From contig OW679203.1 of assembly GCA_940337035.1 (NCBI GenBank), positions 26,359,495-26,423,494 of the forward strand: a stretch of DNA of 64,000 nucleotides, read 5' to 3'. Both the position numbers and the translations under genes were made by a program. Under the pieces are notes generated by a model. The model was not told the origin of the DNA, did no database searches, and saw only the letters and a program-made list of their open reading frames with translations. This DNA comes from Agriotes lineatus. Lineage: Eukaryota > Arthropoda > Insecta > Coleoptera > Elateridae. Below, in pieces: positions 33,776 through 43,859 of the stretch (position 1 is its first letter; each line of letters begins with the position of its first letter).

Positions 33776-34249
33776 TATTAACTACTGCGAGATAAGTAAT
33801 TGGTGCAGAAGTTTTTTTTATGTAAATATTATTTTTTCCAGTGACTTGTATGAATAGATGAATGAAATATAATATAACCTGGGGGATGGATGTTCTTTGC
33901 AATGAGTGGCAAATGATCTAGGTTCAAGAAAATTGACTTACCAGAACCTCAAGGGAAAATGGGATGAAACATATTTCTTGGATTGGGCTCCTGGTGCGAG
34001 TCGTAAACGGAAGACAACTGAGAATCAAGAGAAAACTCTACTTATTTACATACAAAAACATCCCTTCACTACGACTTACTACAAGACGTCTGTAGTGAGT
34101 TCACAAAGTAAAAAATTGACGTAAACTGCAGATTAGGAGCAGTTCATGTACTGTCACAATCTAAACATCCGTTACATTATATTTAGTTGAAACTTTTATA
34201 GTGGCTATTCGTGTTAAGAGAAATATAGGCAGAAATTTGTGAACAAAAA

Positions 34250-34385
34250 GTGAGCACTCACATCTTGTTTATAGACTTCAGATAGGCATATGACACCAGA
34301 CATTTGTTTCAACCCATGGAGAAATTAAATGTAAGTACCTAAAAGACTAATCAGGTTAATGAAAATGACTAGGGTTTCATGAAAA
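34250..34385 (+). pseudogene. Broken LINE ('C'), part 3: RT fingers
   Basis: HILFIDFR*AYDTR is readable, the RT 'FIDYKQAYDS' block with an in-frame stop. The next RT segment is missing until 36085. The Penelope-like sequence lies in between. The preceding ~450 bp (33780-34245) contain a 72-codon ORF with no known domain. Confidence 0.5.
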
Positions 34386-34559
34386 CAATAAATCTTATCT
34401 CGATTGATAACTCTTGTCATTTTTAATTCTCTTGTCTTGTGCATACTAATTTTTTGTCTTGATTTGAGAGTTCAGAAATTTCTCGATGGGCAGTAATTTT
34501 CCTGCTTAATATGGAGCCAAATAAAGAAGTAATAAATATTCCGTTGTGACGACTTAAAG

Positions 34560-35090
34560 ATGTGCACGTTCGAAATTCCACAACTCTCGTCAGTCTTAAA
34601 AGTGAAGGACTCAAGTACATCAAAATTCCATTTCACTCGGCTGCAAAGGGTCTAGCAAACATTTTTAAAGAATCGAGCCATAAAGTTGTGTATGGTTCAA
34701 ACAACAATATTAGAAATTTGTTGAGAAATCCAAAAGACAACCTGAGGCCTTTTGAGAGATCTGGAATTTACAAAGTTAAATGTTCCCATTGTGATTCTAA
34801 ATATATTGGGCAAACACGTCCTAATTTTGGTACTAGGTTTAAAGAGCATATAGCTTATTTTAGATTTAACAGCTTTGGAAAATCGAGTATTGCCTAACAT
34901 ATTTACGAAACGGGTCATAGTATAAAAGATGATGACCTAAAAATTGTAAAGGCGTTAACTTCAACAAAGCAACTGAATTCTTTCAAAAGCATGGCCATTT
35001 TTAAGAACCGAGATAATAAACTTTTGAACAAAGATGGTGGACCAATACCATCCTCCATCTTGTATAATTTGCTGAAGTTACATTGAGCGT
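34560..35090 (+). pseudogene. Penelope-like element, GIY-YIG endonuclease end
   Basis: The 111-codon ORF (34562-34897) reads IPFHSAAKGLANIFKE, NLLRNPKDN, then the GIY-YIG block GIYKVKCSHCDSKYIGQTR and RFKEHI. After a stop it continues HIYETGHSI and ends near PSSILYNLL. This is the C-terminal endonuclease of Penelope-like retroelements. The RT domain was not found upstream, so the copy is 5'-truncated. Sequence to ~35340, with GATGATGACAGCGTGGCTGT and 'GAAATACGTATTTA', looks like the usual downstream non-coding part of such elements. Confidence 0.75.
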
Positions 35091-35349
35091 CGGCCATGCT
35101 CCCTGGCCCTCGGCCACGTCCTCCGGGTCAGACATTATAAATAGATGTAAAATGCGCGGACATCGCCCACTTCCGTTTGTGATTTGGTTACGAGTATATC
35201 GTTGTTTTTTTGCTGTGTAAGTTTTTCGTAGCACCGATGATGACAGCGTGGCTGTCGAAATACGTATTTAGCAGTTGTTAAATATTTGTGTGGTGAGGGG
35301 TTTTAACGAATTTGTGATATTTTCAAACCACAGGCTCCAGCAGTGTTTT

Positions 35350-36060
35350 ATCCTTTATTTAGTCTTTCAACTGTTGGGCTTTGGGTAGAAACCCTGCCCC
35401 TTTGTGAAATACGTATCTGGGTTGCATATAATAAACGTATTATAAATACGAGTACTGCCAGTAGCACTAGTACTAGTGGTTATAGCAGTGGCATTCCTCT
35501 AAAAAGACAAACAATCGAAGAGCAAAATTTATTCCAGTACTAGTAAAAGCCATAGTGAACGAACTGAGACTGCTATAGCTGAACCAGGAACGTAAGTATC
35601 TATTTGAATATTGCTTTTATTACAATATTACTAGGTGCACGCTTTATTTTCCGCATACATACGTGTGACGTCATTGGAAACAACACATTATCACAACTAT
35701 TAAAAAGAAAAGGCCTTCGAGTCAGCTCAATCTTTATTTTTCCTAAATTCGTACTAGGATAACAAAGAGATTTCTGGACAATCATTTCAATATTTTGACG
35801 CTTTGATATCAAAATTTATTCATTTTTCAATTAAGAATTCTGAATTCTGCATGATTTGCGTTTTTTTTAAAAATATTTGTATATAAATAATTTTTCAAGA
35901 TCAAGATATTCTCGATAATTTTCTTGTTCATGAAATTTCTCAGCAAGTCTTGATCTTGTCTTGATTTTTAAAGAGCAGTCTTATCTCGATTTTTTCTTAA
36001 TTCGTAACAAGACCAAGACAAGAAATCTTGAAAATCTAGGATCTTGTGAAAATTTAAAAA
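35350..36060. other. No gene; AT-rich with repeated 'tcttgtctt' motifs
   Basis: At 35890-36060 there are many copies of CTTGATCTTG/CAAGACCAAGACAAGA-like motifs in both orientations. Related motifs occur at 34370-34480. They may be ends of a further element that carries the Penelope piece. Boundaries are unclear. Confidence 0.3.
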
Positions 36061-36084
36061 TGATGCTGAAAGAAATGAAAAACA

Positions 36085-36197
36085 CAGACTAGAAGAATAT
36101 TTGTCCCGGAGATTTAGAGAAGAAGGATTAAGACAAGGTGAGCTGCTGTCAACAAGGCGGTTTAACTTAACTGTAGAAAATTAAAGAACGGGGCTAA
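36085..36197 (+). pseudogene. Broken LINE ('C'), part 4: RT palm
   Basis: LSRRFREEGLRQGELLSTRRFNL corresponds to the 'GLRQGDPLS..LFNL' RT block. It is cut by the pogo/Tigger-like element at 36198, and the same LINE continues at 43450. Confidence 0.5.
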
Positions 36198-36411
36198 TAC
36201 AGTCAGACTTCGCCGTTCGCGGCTTTGCGATTCGCGGATTTGATTTTACGCGGGGCACCTTTGTGCTCCCTTTTCTTTGCCGTTCGCGGATATTTGCTTT
36301 GCCGTTCGCGGATGCAATTGCCAACGTTAATTGTTTCAACTTTCACACACTAACCAGTGCTGCCAATCTGCGGGTAATTACCCGAAATGCGGGTATTTCA
36401 GACATTCGCGG

Positions 36412-37186
36412 GTGATACGGAAAGTTCGTTCTCCACATTTCGTTCCCCACATTTCGTACCCCACATTTCGTTCCCGGGAAATTTCGTCTCCCCACATCTC
36501 GTACCCGGAAACTTCGTTCCTGAGCGAGCTCAATTTGTCTCCTAGATTAGAGGGTGTTAAAAAACGAGTGCAGCGATCGGAATACACAGTTAGATAATGA
36601 AAGATGTTTTAATTTATTTATATAAAATAAACTTATAAAAACAAAATAAATTTTATTTTTTAAAAATGACGGTTTAAACTAAGTATCTTCCTTATATTTT
36701 GTATACGGCCATAATTTCTCATTCTGAACAATTTTTCTTAGTAATATTTTGCCATATCATGAACAATAAGGGTAGTTTACGTGAAAAGAAAATTGTTTTT
36801 GCTTAACTGTCAAGGCCGACTTGTTTTTGTTAAACTGAAAATTTTCTTAAAATTTTTTACAAACTAAGCAGGAATTTTAATTCCTATAACATTTTTATGT
36901 AAAAATAAAAATAAAATTTAATTCCCTCTTGTAAACTCAATCCGGGGACATACTGTTCTTATAAGTTTATTATAATAAATAAATTAATTAAAATATCTTT
37001 CATTTTTCTAACTGCATTCTGATCGCTGCACTCGTTTTTCAACACCCGGTAATCTAGGAGACAAATTGAGCTCGCTCGGGAACGAAGTTTCCGGGTACGA
37101 CATGTGGGGAGACGAAATTTCCCGGGAACGAAATGTGGGGTACGAAATGTGGGGAACGAAATGTGGGGAACGAACTTTCCGCATCC
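36412..37186. repeat. Foldback element with ~225-bp arms and short repeats
   Basis: The left arm (36412 to about 36640) and right arm (about 36958-37186) are inverted copies. Each outer part is built from repeats of CCCCACATTTCGTTC and variants. The inner ends carry 'AGTGCAGCGATC' and 'AAAGATGTTTTAATT'-like matches. The ~310-bp centre is AT-rich and unique. ORFs at 36331-36597 and 37066-37266 are the mirrored arms, not genes. Confidence 0.8.
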
Positions 37187-37787
37187 CATTGAATATTACT
37201 GGTAATTTCGGGTATTATGAAGCTGAAGCTACCCTTAGCTTTATTTCTTCAAGATTTCAAACGTAAAAAACAATATTAAATAAATATCAATAGCTTTCTA
37301 CCCCATTTGATTCTAAAATAAACATTTTACATTTTTATTACTTTTTTAATGTGTACTGGTGTGATTTCCCGGTTGAATACTTCTAAAATTGGTATTATTT
37401 TGTACGGTTACTGTCGAATTTGTAATTTAAAAAAAAATTACAAATGCTTAACAATTAAAAATCAAATTTTTGGCTAATTATAAGATCACTGTAAAAGGAA
37501 GTTGTGTGCTTATATCACACCAGATTTGTTTTACTTCAAAGGATTTATGTTGTATTTTTAATAAATAAACAGAAAAATAATTAAAACTTGAGATTTATTA
37601 AGTTATGGAGTATTAAAATAATAAACATTAAAAATAATATTATTTGAATTCGCGGGCTTTCTGCTGTTTTGCACTTGCTGGTAAAATCGGGTATTTTCGG
37701 CATCTGTTGTGAGTATTCGGTAATTTTACGAAGGGTAGCCCTGGCACTAATCATCATAATCATAATCATAATCATAATAATTCATAA

Positions 37788-38047
37788 TTCATAACTCTAT
37801 AATAAAGCAGAAAAATTCCCAAGGTCAAACATGTATGCGCGTGGTCTATGTGTATTTACCATTTTCGGCGTGGTCTTGATATTTTCTAAGAGCCAGTAAT
37901 ATGGAAGGAGAGAACAATTCATAACTCTATAATAAAGCAGAAAAATTCCCAAGGTCAAACATGTATGCGCGTGGTCTATGTGTAGTTACCATTTTGGGCG
38001 TGGTCTTGATATTTTCTAAGAGCCAGTAATATGGAAGGAGAGAACAA
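37788..38047 (+). repeat. 130-bp exact-type tandem duplication
   Basis: Two adjacent units start TTCATAACTCTATAATAAAG at 37788 and 37918 and differ at only two or so positions. A microsatellite of CATAAT repeats precedes them (37751-37785). Recent duplication. Confidence 0.9.
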
Positions 38048-38223
38048 TTAATGCTCTTGTTAGGGCTTACACACATTTTTTACATTACACAGGAATGTTT
38101 GTACTATGTACACATAAATATTAAATCTGCAAATAACCTAAATTCGGAGCTTTGTACAAAAATATGGTTATAAACTTTTTGCAAGTGGACTTTACTACCT
38201 CTAGGAAAAACGGTGGTTACAAC

Positions 38224-38511
38224 CATATATCTAATACTTACTATATTGCTAGTGGCTATGTGTGGGAAACTCACCAAGGAAGTGAGACAGACAACCAACT
38301 CTTCAATGTATAATGGTGAGCTGTGTGCAAGCGCGGCGGCGTCGTCCGGTCAATGGGGAAGTGGTCAAGTTTAAAATTTGCTTCTAAAGGCGGAGTTTGA
38401 ATTCTCACGCATGCGCATGAGACGCGTTATACTCTACGTGAGACTGTCGGCGCCGTAATGTTTTCTGACGTTTCCAGGCCCTACTAGCAATATATGTGTA
38501 TTATATATATG
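38224..38511. mobile_element. 288-bp MITE, copy B (8-bp target duplication)
   Basis: Same family as 26918-27207: ends CATATATC/TATATATG, inner CTAGCAATATA, same interior. The flanks are GTTACAAC (38216-38223) and GTTATAAC (38512-38519), an 8-bp duplication with one change. It lies within the pogo/Tigger-like element. Confidence 0.85.
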
Positions 38512-38769
38512 GTTATAACTTGTCAGAAGCAAGGCTACAAACCAACCTGAAAATATCATTGCGTTTTTGTGTTTTCGTGCTTATAAGTTAGTTTTTGCGT
38601 TCTTTATCTACTTATATATTTCTATTTATTATAAAACAGTTTTTTCAACGCTACGGAGCTACAGCATTTTATTGCAACTGTAAGTACAAGTGTCCAAGTT
38701 TAAGATTGAAAATTGTTTATAGGTTAGAATGAGCTGTAAGTAACTGAGATTTGCGACTTTCTTATTCAA

Positions 38770-39211
38770 GATCTTTGCAGGCGGCAAATTTACTTCCCCA
38801 AAGAAAAGCGGTCTTCGTTGGATGAGTTTGAAGAAGAAACTGTGCGAACAATTATTTATAGATTTGCTACTATTCATAAAAGAAGACCAAGGATGTATTT
38901 GAAGCAGTTAAAAATGATGGCATTAATTTTACTGGAAAGATATGTATTTTTAGAAGATTAGTACATAAAATAGGGTTTCGTTGGAAGAAAGCCAAGATAA
39001 TCGACAAGTGCTGATTCAGAAAACAGACCGCTTAATTATTGTGCATGCTGGCGGTAAAATAGGTTTTGTTCCGAATGGGCTACTTATTTTTAAATCGGGC
39101 CTTAAGACTGGGGACTACCATGACGATATGAATAACAAGCATTTTTCCAAGTGGTTACAAGAAAAATTCTTACCAAACGTTGAAGAAAATAAAGGCTACA
39201 GTGTAGAATAA
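38770..39211 (+). pseudogene. Tc1/mariner-type (DDE_3) transposase remnant
   Basis: Front part: KRSSLDEFEEETVRTIIYRF at ~38806. Then after frame breaks GFRWKKAKDNRQVLIQKTD, and finally RLIIVHAGGKIGFVPNGLLIF, SGDYHDD-like TGDYHDDMNNKHFSKWL and LPNVEENKG. These are the linker, 'VHAG..GFVPN..L.F' and 'DYH..MN...F.KW' blocks of DDE_3-type transposases. The segment between ...IQKTD and RLIIVHAGG, which should hold the first catalytic Asp, is deleted. Dead copy. Confidence 0.65.
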
Positions 39212-39275
39212 TGAGCAACGCTAAAAGAACGGTTCACAGCCAAGGTATTTTGTTGGTATTTTAGAATCACTGTAT

Positions 39276-39557
39276 GACTACATTTACACGGTAATTTAAC
39301 GCTGGTGTTATTTAAACCGTTGTTATTAAAACTCGTGTAAAACGTGTGTCTACACAAGGGGTGTTGTACAGGCGTTAAAGTGTACGATGGTCCTGTTTCA
39401 AAGCCAGTGTTAGTCAAAAGTATCCATCTACACGTACATTTTACACCAGCTTACTAATGTCACGCCTCTTGGCGAAGTGGTGTAGCGACAATTTACGCCG
39501 GTGTTAACAACAACCGATATTGTAACACCGGTGTTAGCAGACCGTGTAAATGTAGTC
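39276..39557. mobile_element. 282-bp MITE, 17-bp perfect TIRs
   Basis: GACTACATTTACACGGT at 39276-39292 is exactly mirrored by ACCGTGTAAATGTAGTC at 39541-39557. Both sides are bordered by TAT, a 3-bp duplication as in PIF/Harbinger-type elements, although TAT is not the usual TWA. The interior has repeated 'ACACCGGTGTTA' motifs. No coding sequence. Confidence 0.7.
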
Positions 39558-39879
39558 TATGGTGTTTTATTTAAATCTTATTTCAGAGTGCATCGGCATT
39601 AGCTGATTGGGCATTAATAGTGGATCTTTTGAAAGCAACTACCTAATATTTATTAAAAACTGGAAAATTTAATCAAAGCCTAAGGTGCATGTCCAATGTA
39701 ACTATCCGGGAAGCATCAGATTTTGTTTGTAAGTTATTTAGTGGAATTTAATTGTGTGTGCTTATTTTTTGTGTGTTAACAGATCAAAATGAAACTTTGG
39801 GACTCGATATCAAGATTTAATTTGTGTTACGATTTAATTATACTTTAAATCCCAATGGCACATATGAAGCAATTACATA

Positions 39880-41652
39880 CAGTGTGTCCCAGATCGACTG
39901 GGATTGCATGGGTAACTTTCTTATCATTGAAGATGGAGATTTGGTTAAATGGCCAATGTTTTGCAGTTTCATATGCTGATTTAATATCTGTTTGAAAAAG
40001 TTCAGAATGTCGAACAAGTCAAAAGTTATTAGAAAAAAACTGAAAACTGTCATTTTCTTGTATGTCAAATATCTTTGTAAGTATAAGAGATACGAAAAAA
40101 AGTAATATTTGATTTTTAGGTTACTGCACAGAATTTTTATTCTCTTTTCAACGATGTAAGATAACGTATGATTGAATAAAAAATACCGGTAAAATTAATT
40201 GTTTTTACATTTTAATCAAGTAGGCTTACATGGATCAAAACAAATTAGGTGAAATTTATTTTAGAAAGCCTTTGTATCTAATTCCTATAATACTTAGTAA
40301 CATGTTAATTCAGTACTAAGTACTTGAACCATAAAAACCATCGTGATATTACTTTTTAAATGTATAATCAAGTAGGTAACCAGCTATGATGAAAAACAAT
40401 AAGAACGTTTGCGTAAAGTAACCCGTCGTGTCATCAAATGGTGTCAACTATGTTTCGCTAACAATCGCCAGCATTTTGATCATTTCATGTGATTATCAGG
40501 ATTATGTTTTGTTTTAAATAAATGTTGTTTGTTTTTGTTTGGATCCATGTAAGCCTACTTGATTAAAATGTAAAAACAATTAATTTTACTGGTATTTTTT
40601 ATTCAATCATACTTTATCTTACATCGTTGAAAAGAGAATAAAAAATTCTATTCAGTAACCTAACAATCAAATATGGTTCCCATACAACTTAAGGAAGTTG
40701 ATACGAGTACCTCAAAAGCAGCCATCTTGAATTTTTGTTCGACACCAATTTTAAATTGGTCTCATCGAAAACAGCGACTTTTATATAAAACTTTTTATTT
40801 GATTTTTAGGTTACTGAATAGAATTTATATTCTCTTTTCAACGATGTAAGATAACGTATGATTGAATAAAAAATACCAGTAAAATTTATTGTTTTTACAT
40901 TTTAATCAAGTAGGCTTACATGGATCAAAACAAAATTAGGTGAAATTTATTTTAGAAAACCTTTGTATGTAATTCCTATAATACTTAGTAACATGTTAAT
41001 TCAGTACTAAGTACTTGAACCACAAAAACCATTGTGATATTACTTTTTAAATGTATAATCAAGTAGGTAACCAGCTATGATGAAAAACAATAAGAAAGTT
41101 TGCGTAAAGTAACCCGTCGTGTCGTCAAATGGTGTCAACTATGTTTTGCTAGCAATGGCCAGCATTTTGATCATTTCATGTGATTATCAGGATTATGTTT
41201 TGTTTTTAAATAAATGTTGTTTGTTTTTGTTTTGATCCATGTAAGCCTACTTGATTAAAATGCAAAAACAATTAATTTTACAGGTATTTTTTATTCAATC
41301 ATACGTTATCTTACATCGTTGAAAAGATAATGAAAAATTCTATTCAGTAACCTAAAATCAAATATGGCGCCCATATAACTTAAAGAAGTTGATACCAGTA
41401 CCTCAAAAGCAGCCATCTTGAATTTTTGTTCGACACCAATTTTAAATTGGTCTCATCGAAAACAGCGACTTTTATATAAAACTTTTTTTCGTATCTCTTA
41501 TACTTACAAAGATATTTGACATACAAGAAAATGACAGTTTTTAGTTTTTTTTTAAATAACTTAACTGGTTCGACATTGTCAATTTAACCAAATCTCCATC
41601 TTCAGTGATAAAAAAGGTACCTATGCAATCCCACTCGATCTAGGACACACTG
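39880..41652. mobile_element. Mariner-like TIR element enclosing doubled foldbacks
   Basis: Outer inverted repeats of roughly 200 bp start CAGTGTGTCC (39880) and end GGACACACTG (41652), with TA on each side. Shared arm text includes 'AAATCTCCATCTTCA', 'ACATACAAGAAAATGACAGTTTT' (core AGAAAATGACAGTTTT) and 'CGTATCTCTTATACTTACAAA' (core TATCTCTTATACTTAC). The middle is two direct 690-bp units, each a foldback of its own (see 40107-41487). No transposase. Confidence 0.75.
40107..41487 (+). repeat. 690-bp foldback duplicated in tandem
   Basis: Unit 1 (40107-40796) and unit 2 (40797-41487) are ~95% alike by eye. Within each unit the first ~560 bp are an imperfect palindrome. Its arms carry TTTACATTTTAATCAAGTAG and its complement, and 'CAACGATGTAAGATAA' and its complement. 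The loop contains 'AAAGTAACCCGTCGTGTC'. Each unit ends with 'CAGCCATCTTGAATTTTTGT'. The whole therefore has palindromes nested inside a larger inverted repeat. Confidence 0.8.
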
Positions 41653-41714
41653 TATATATACACTTACTGGCCACATTCATATATGGTAAGAGAATCGTTT
41701 TAATTTAATTTTTA

Positions 41715-41990
41715 TTTGTGTGGAGCCAGTAACTTTTCCAAGCAAAACGCAAGAGGACTTTAAGCCCAATAAGTCGAAAGTTCTTAGCCGCGACGAAGTT
41801 TTGAGGTGCATTCGTACTTCACCGGACGAGAAGTATTTACTTGCAAAGGTTAGCATTACTGATCCATTTGTTTCCTTTTAATTGCAAAATTACATTGCAG
41901 ACTATACTGATGGGTATTGCTGGCGGTTGTCGCATTGGAGAACTGGTCAAAATGAAAATTGACGACGTGGACGTCGTTTTGTTAATTTAG
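41715..41990 (+). pseudogene. Tyrosine recombinase (Crypton-like) fragment with intron
   Basis: Two exon-like pieces: 41728-41848 reads FKPNKSKVLSRDEVLRCI and SPDEKYLLAK and ends in AAAG|GTTAGC. 41901-41987 follows TTGCAG| and reads TILMGIAGGCRIGELVKMKI. Spliced, they give the start of the catalytic domain of insect Crypton/tyrosine-recombinase-like proteins, including the first catalytic Arg of the G(A/G)CR..EL box. A stop (TTAATTTAG) follows at about 41990. The remaining catalytic residues (His-x-x-Arg and Tyr) are absent. Such proteins are common as insect multi-copy genes; this is a remnant. Confidence 0.55.
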
Positions 41991-41994
41991 TTCT

Positions 41995-43330
41995 AATGTA
42001 CTTATGTTAATTTTTTGATAAATTATTGATTTATTTTGGTTGACATTTATTTGACATTTTTAAAGCGCTAGCGCAATAAAAATTTTAAATCACTAGCGGA
42101 ATACAAATTTTAAATGACTGTTTATAAAACACCAACTTTCATGGGCAGGCCAGAAACCAACTGATTTACAGTTATCAATTGAAAAAAAAATTGCAATAAT
42201 ACTAGCCCTTTTTTAAATCTCGTAGGTACTTAGAATATGTTCAGGAAATTTATTGACAAATATAAATGTGTAATAACATTAGTTAAGCCAATTACGTATT
42301 TTTTTGTAGAAAACGTAGGTAATATGATGGACATTTTACTTACCATGTTGATTCACACACCACTTATAAGAACAAGACACCAAGCCAAATAAACTATATA
42401 CCAAGACAAAATTACAAAAGCGACTGAACACCAAGAACTTTAAGCAATAATGTTGCTGATATCAGGTTGTTTTACAAGTGGGGTTGATTACCTGAGTTTT
42501 TGGAATAGGAATTAGACACTTAAATACGTATACAAATTATCCATCATAACAATAAAACATAATATTTCCTTTATATTTGGGATATTCCAAAAGCAGATAA
42601 GTACTTAATTGTCCCTATTTTCAGAAAATTGTAGGTTTCTCTAAATATAGTGCTTTTAGAGATCAGCAAATTCCAGGAATTTAGTTTTTAGAAACTGTCC
42701 CAGTGACATTTCCACTAACTGGATTTATAGCATTGTAACAATAATTAGCATTTAATACTGAACAGAAAAAAGAAGACACTATTCAATTCAGCAGTATCGC
42801 TGTATCCAATATGTAGGAGGAAAGTGGCCTGGAGGCTATCCAAATATTTCCAATCTGTAACGTGGTTTTAAAACTTTCTTTAGTGCAACAAAAGTTATTA
42901 GATTCGTCGTATATTTTAAATGCGGCATATGCCGCGGGTTTCAGCTAGTAAGTAAATAAAGCAGTATACTGTTTATTTCATTAACACCTAAATAATATTA
43001 TTTATCACGAACTTGTAAACACACTTATCAACACTTTTTCTTTGAATCTCTTATTACCAAATCGGACCTGAAATAAATTGTAAAATTATAACTTTAATAA
43101 ACAAATGGACATTCGAGCTCTAGATGCAATTGGCAGACTTATGTTACGTATGGAATTTTAGTTCAAACTTTACTGTCTTCTCGAGCGTTTCTGTCGAAAA
43201 TTCAATTGAGTTTAATTTTTAAAACACGAAAAACCATTTCGTCAAGGTGTAAAGTTTCTGCTTCAGATTTGCTAGACAAAAAACGCAGAAAAGTTTTGGT
43301 TTTTTGAGGTTGCATAGTATAAATAAATCT
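41995..43330. other. Nothing recognised inside the pogo/Tigger-like element
   Basis: AT-rich, no ORF of note. The last ~100 bp before 43445 contain a second GC-rich subterminal part of the element (CGCATGGCGGTTTTGGGCTT). A degenerate pogo transposase could be hidden but I could not read one. Confidence 0.35.
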
Positions 43331-43449
43331 AGTTAATGGAACCTAACCCCGTTTTTATCATTTATGTGTTTACTTGCGCATGGCGGTTTTGGGCTTCGCG
43401 GAATTCTTCTGGAACGTAACCCCCGCGAACGGCGAGGTCTGACTGTATA

Positions 43450-43745
43450 ACAAAACAACATTGCTCTCTTTCAATTGCAATTCATCTAACGATAATGACC
43501 AGAAACAAAAAATAAGTTGTTAGCAATTTGGCATAGGCTGCAAAAGAAATGAGTTTAGAAATAAACATAAAAAAGACCACATTTATGGTGTGGAATGGGG
43601 AAAAATTGAAAGAAAATAAATGGCTTCAAATAACATCTAGAAAATATTTAACTTATAAATATGAAACAGTCGACAGTTCCACTTACTTAGAATCAGTAAC
43701 AACAAAACAACCAAACAATGATTTAGGTACATTGGCCATGATCAT
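43450..43745 (+). pseudogene. Broken LINE ('C'), part 5: after the catalytic box
   Basis: The 66-codon ORF (43549-43749) reads MSLEINIKKTTFMVWNG and SSTYLESVTTK, the block after the YADD box (GL.IN..KTK.M, F.YLGS). The YADD itself is not visible; it would fall in the ~70 bp after the pogo/Tigger-like element. It is followed by a four-fold ATTTAG.CATG/AACCAACCAG-like repeat (43720-43850). Confidence 0.5.
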
Positions 43746-43859
43746 CTAGAATCTAGATTAAACCAACAAAAAAATGATTTAGCCATGGTTATCTAGATTA
43801 AACCAACCAGAAAATCATTTAGACATGAAGGCAATGATCATCCAAGTCACTTACAGCCA

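Larger units (their letters stand above)
36200..43445. mobile_element. pogo/Tigger-like element, 7.2 kb with nested insertions
   Basis: The 23-bp ends CAGTCAGACTTCGCCGTTCG (36200) and CGAACGGCGAGGTCTGACTG (43445) are inverted copies with one mismatch. Both are bordered by TA (36198-36199 and 43446-43447). Ends of the CAGTCAGACC type and TA targets are typical of pogo/Tigger elements. Subterminal copies of GCCGTTCGCGG recur at ~36280 and ~36303. I could not find an intact transposase. Most of the interior is later insertions: two foldbacks, MITEs, a Tc1/mariner pseudogene and a tyrosine-recombinase fragment. The same LINE reads on both sides, which supports a single insertion. Confidence 0.7.

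Noticed and set aside
36355..37750. Possible hAT element (ends CAGTGCTGCC and GGCACT) enclosing the foldback
   Set aside because: End similarity is weak and no 8-bp duplication could be matched, so it was not listed as a feature.
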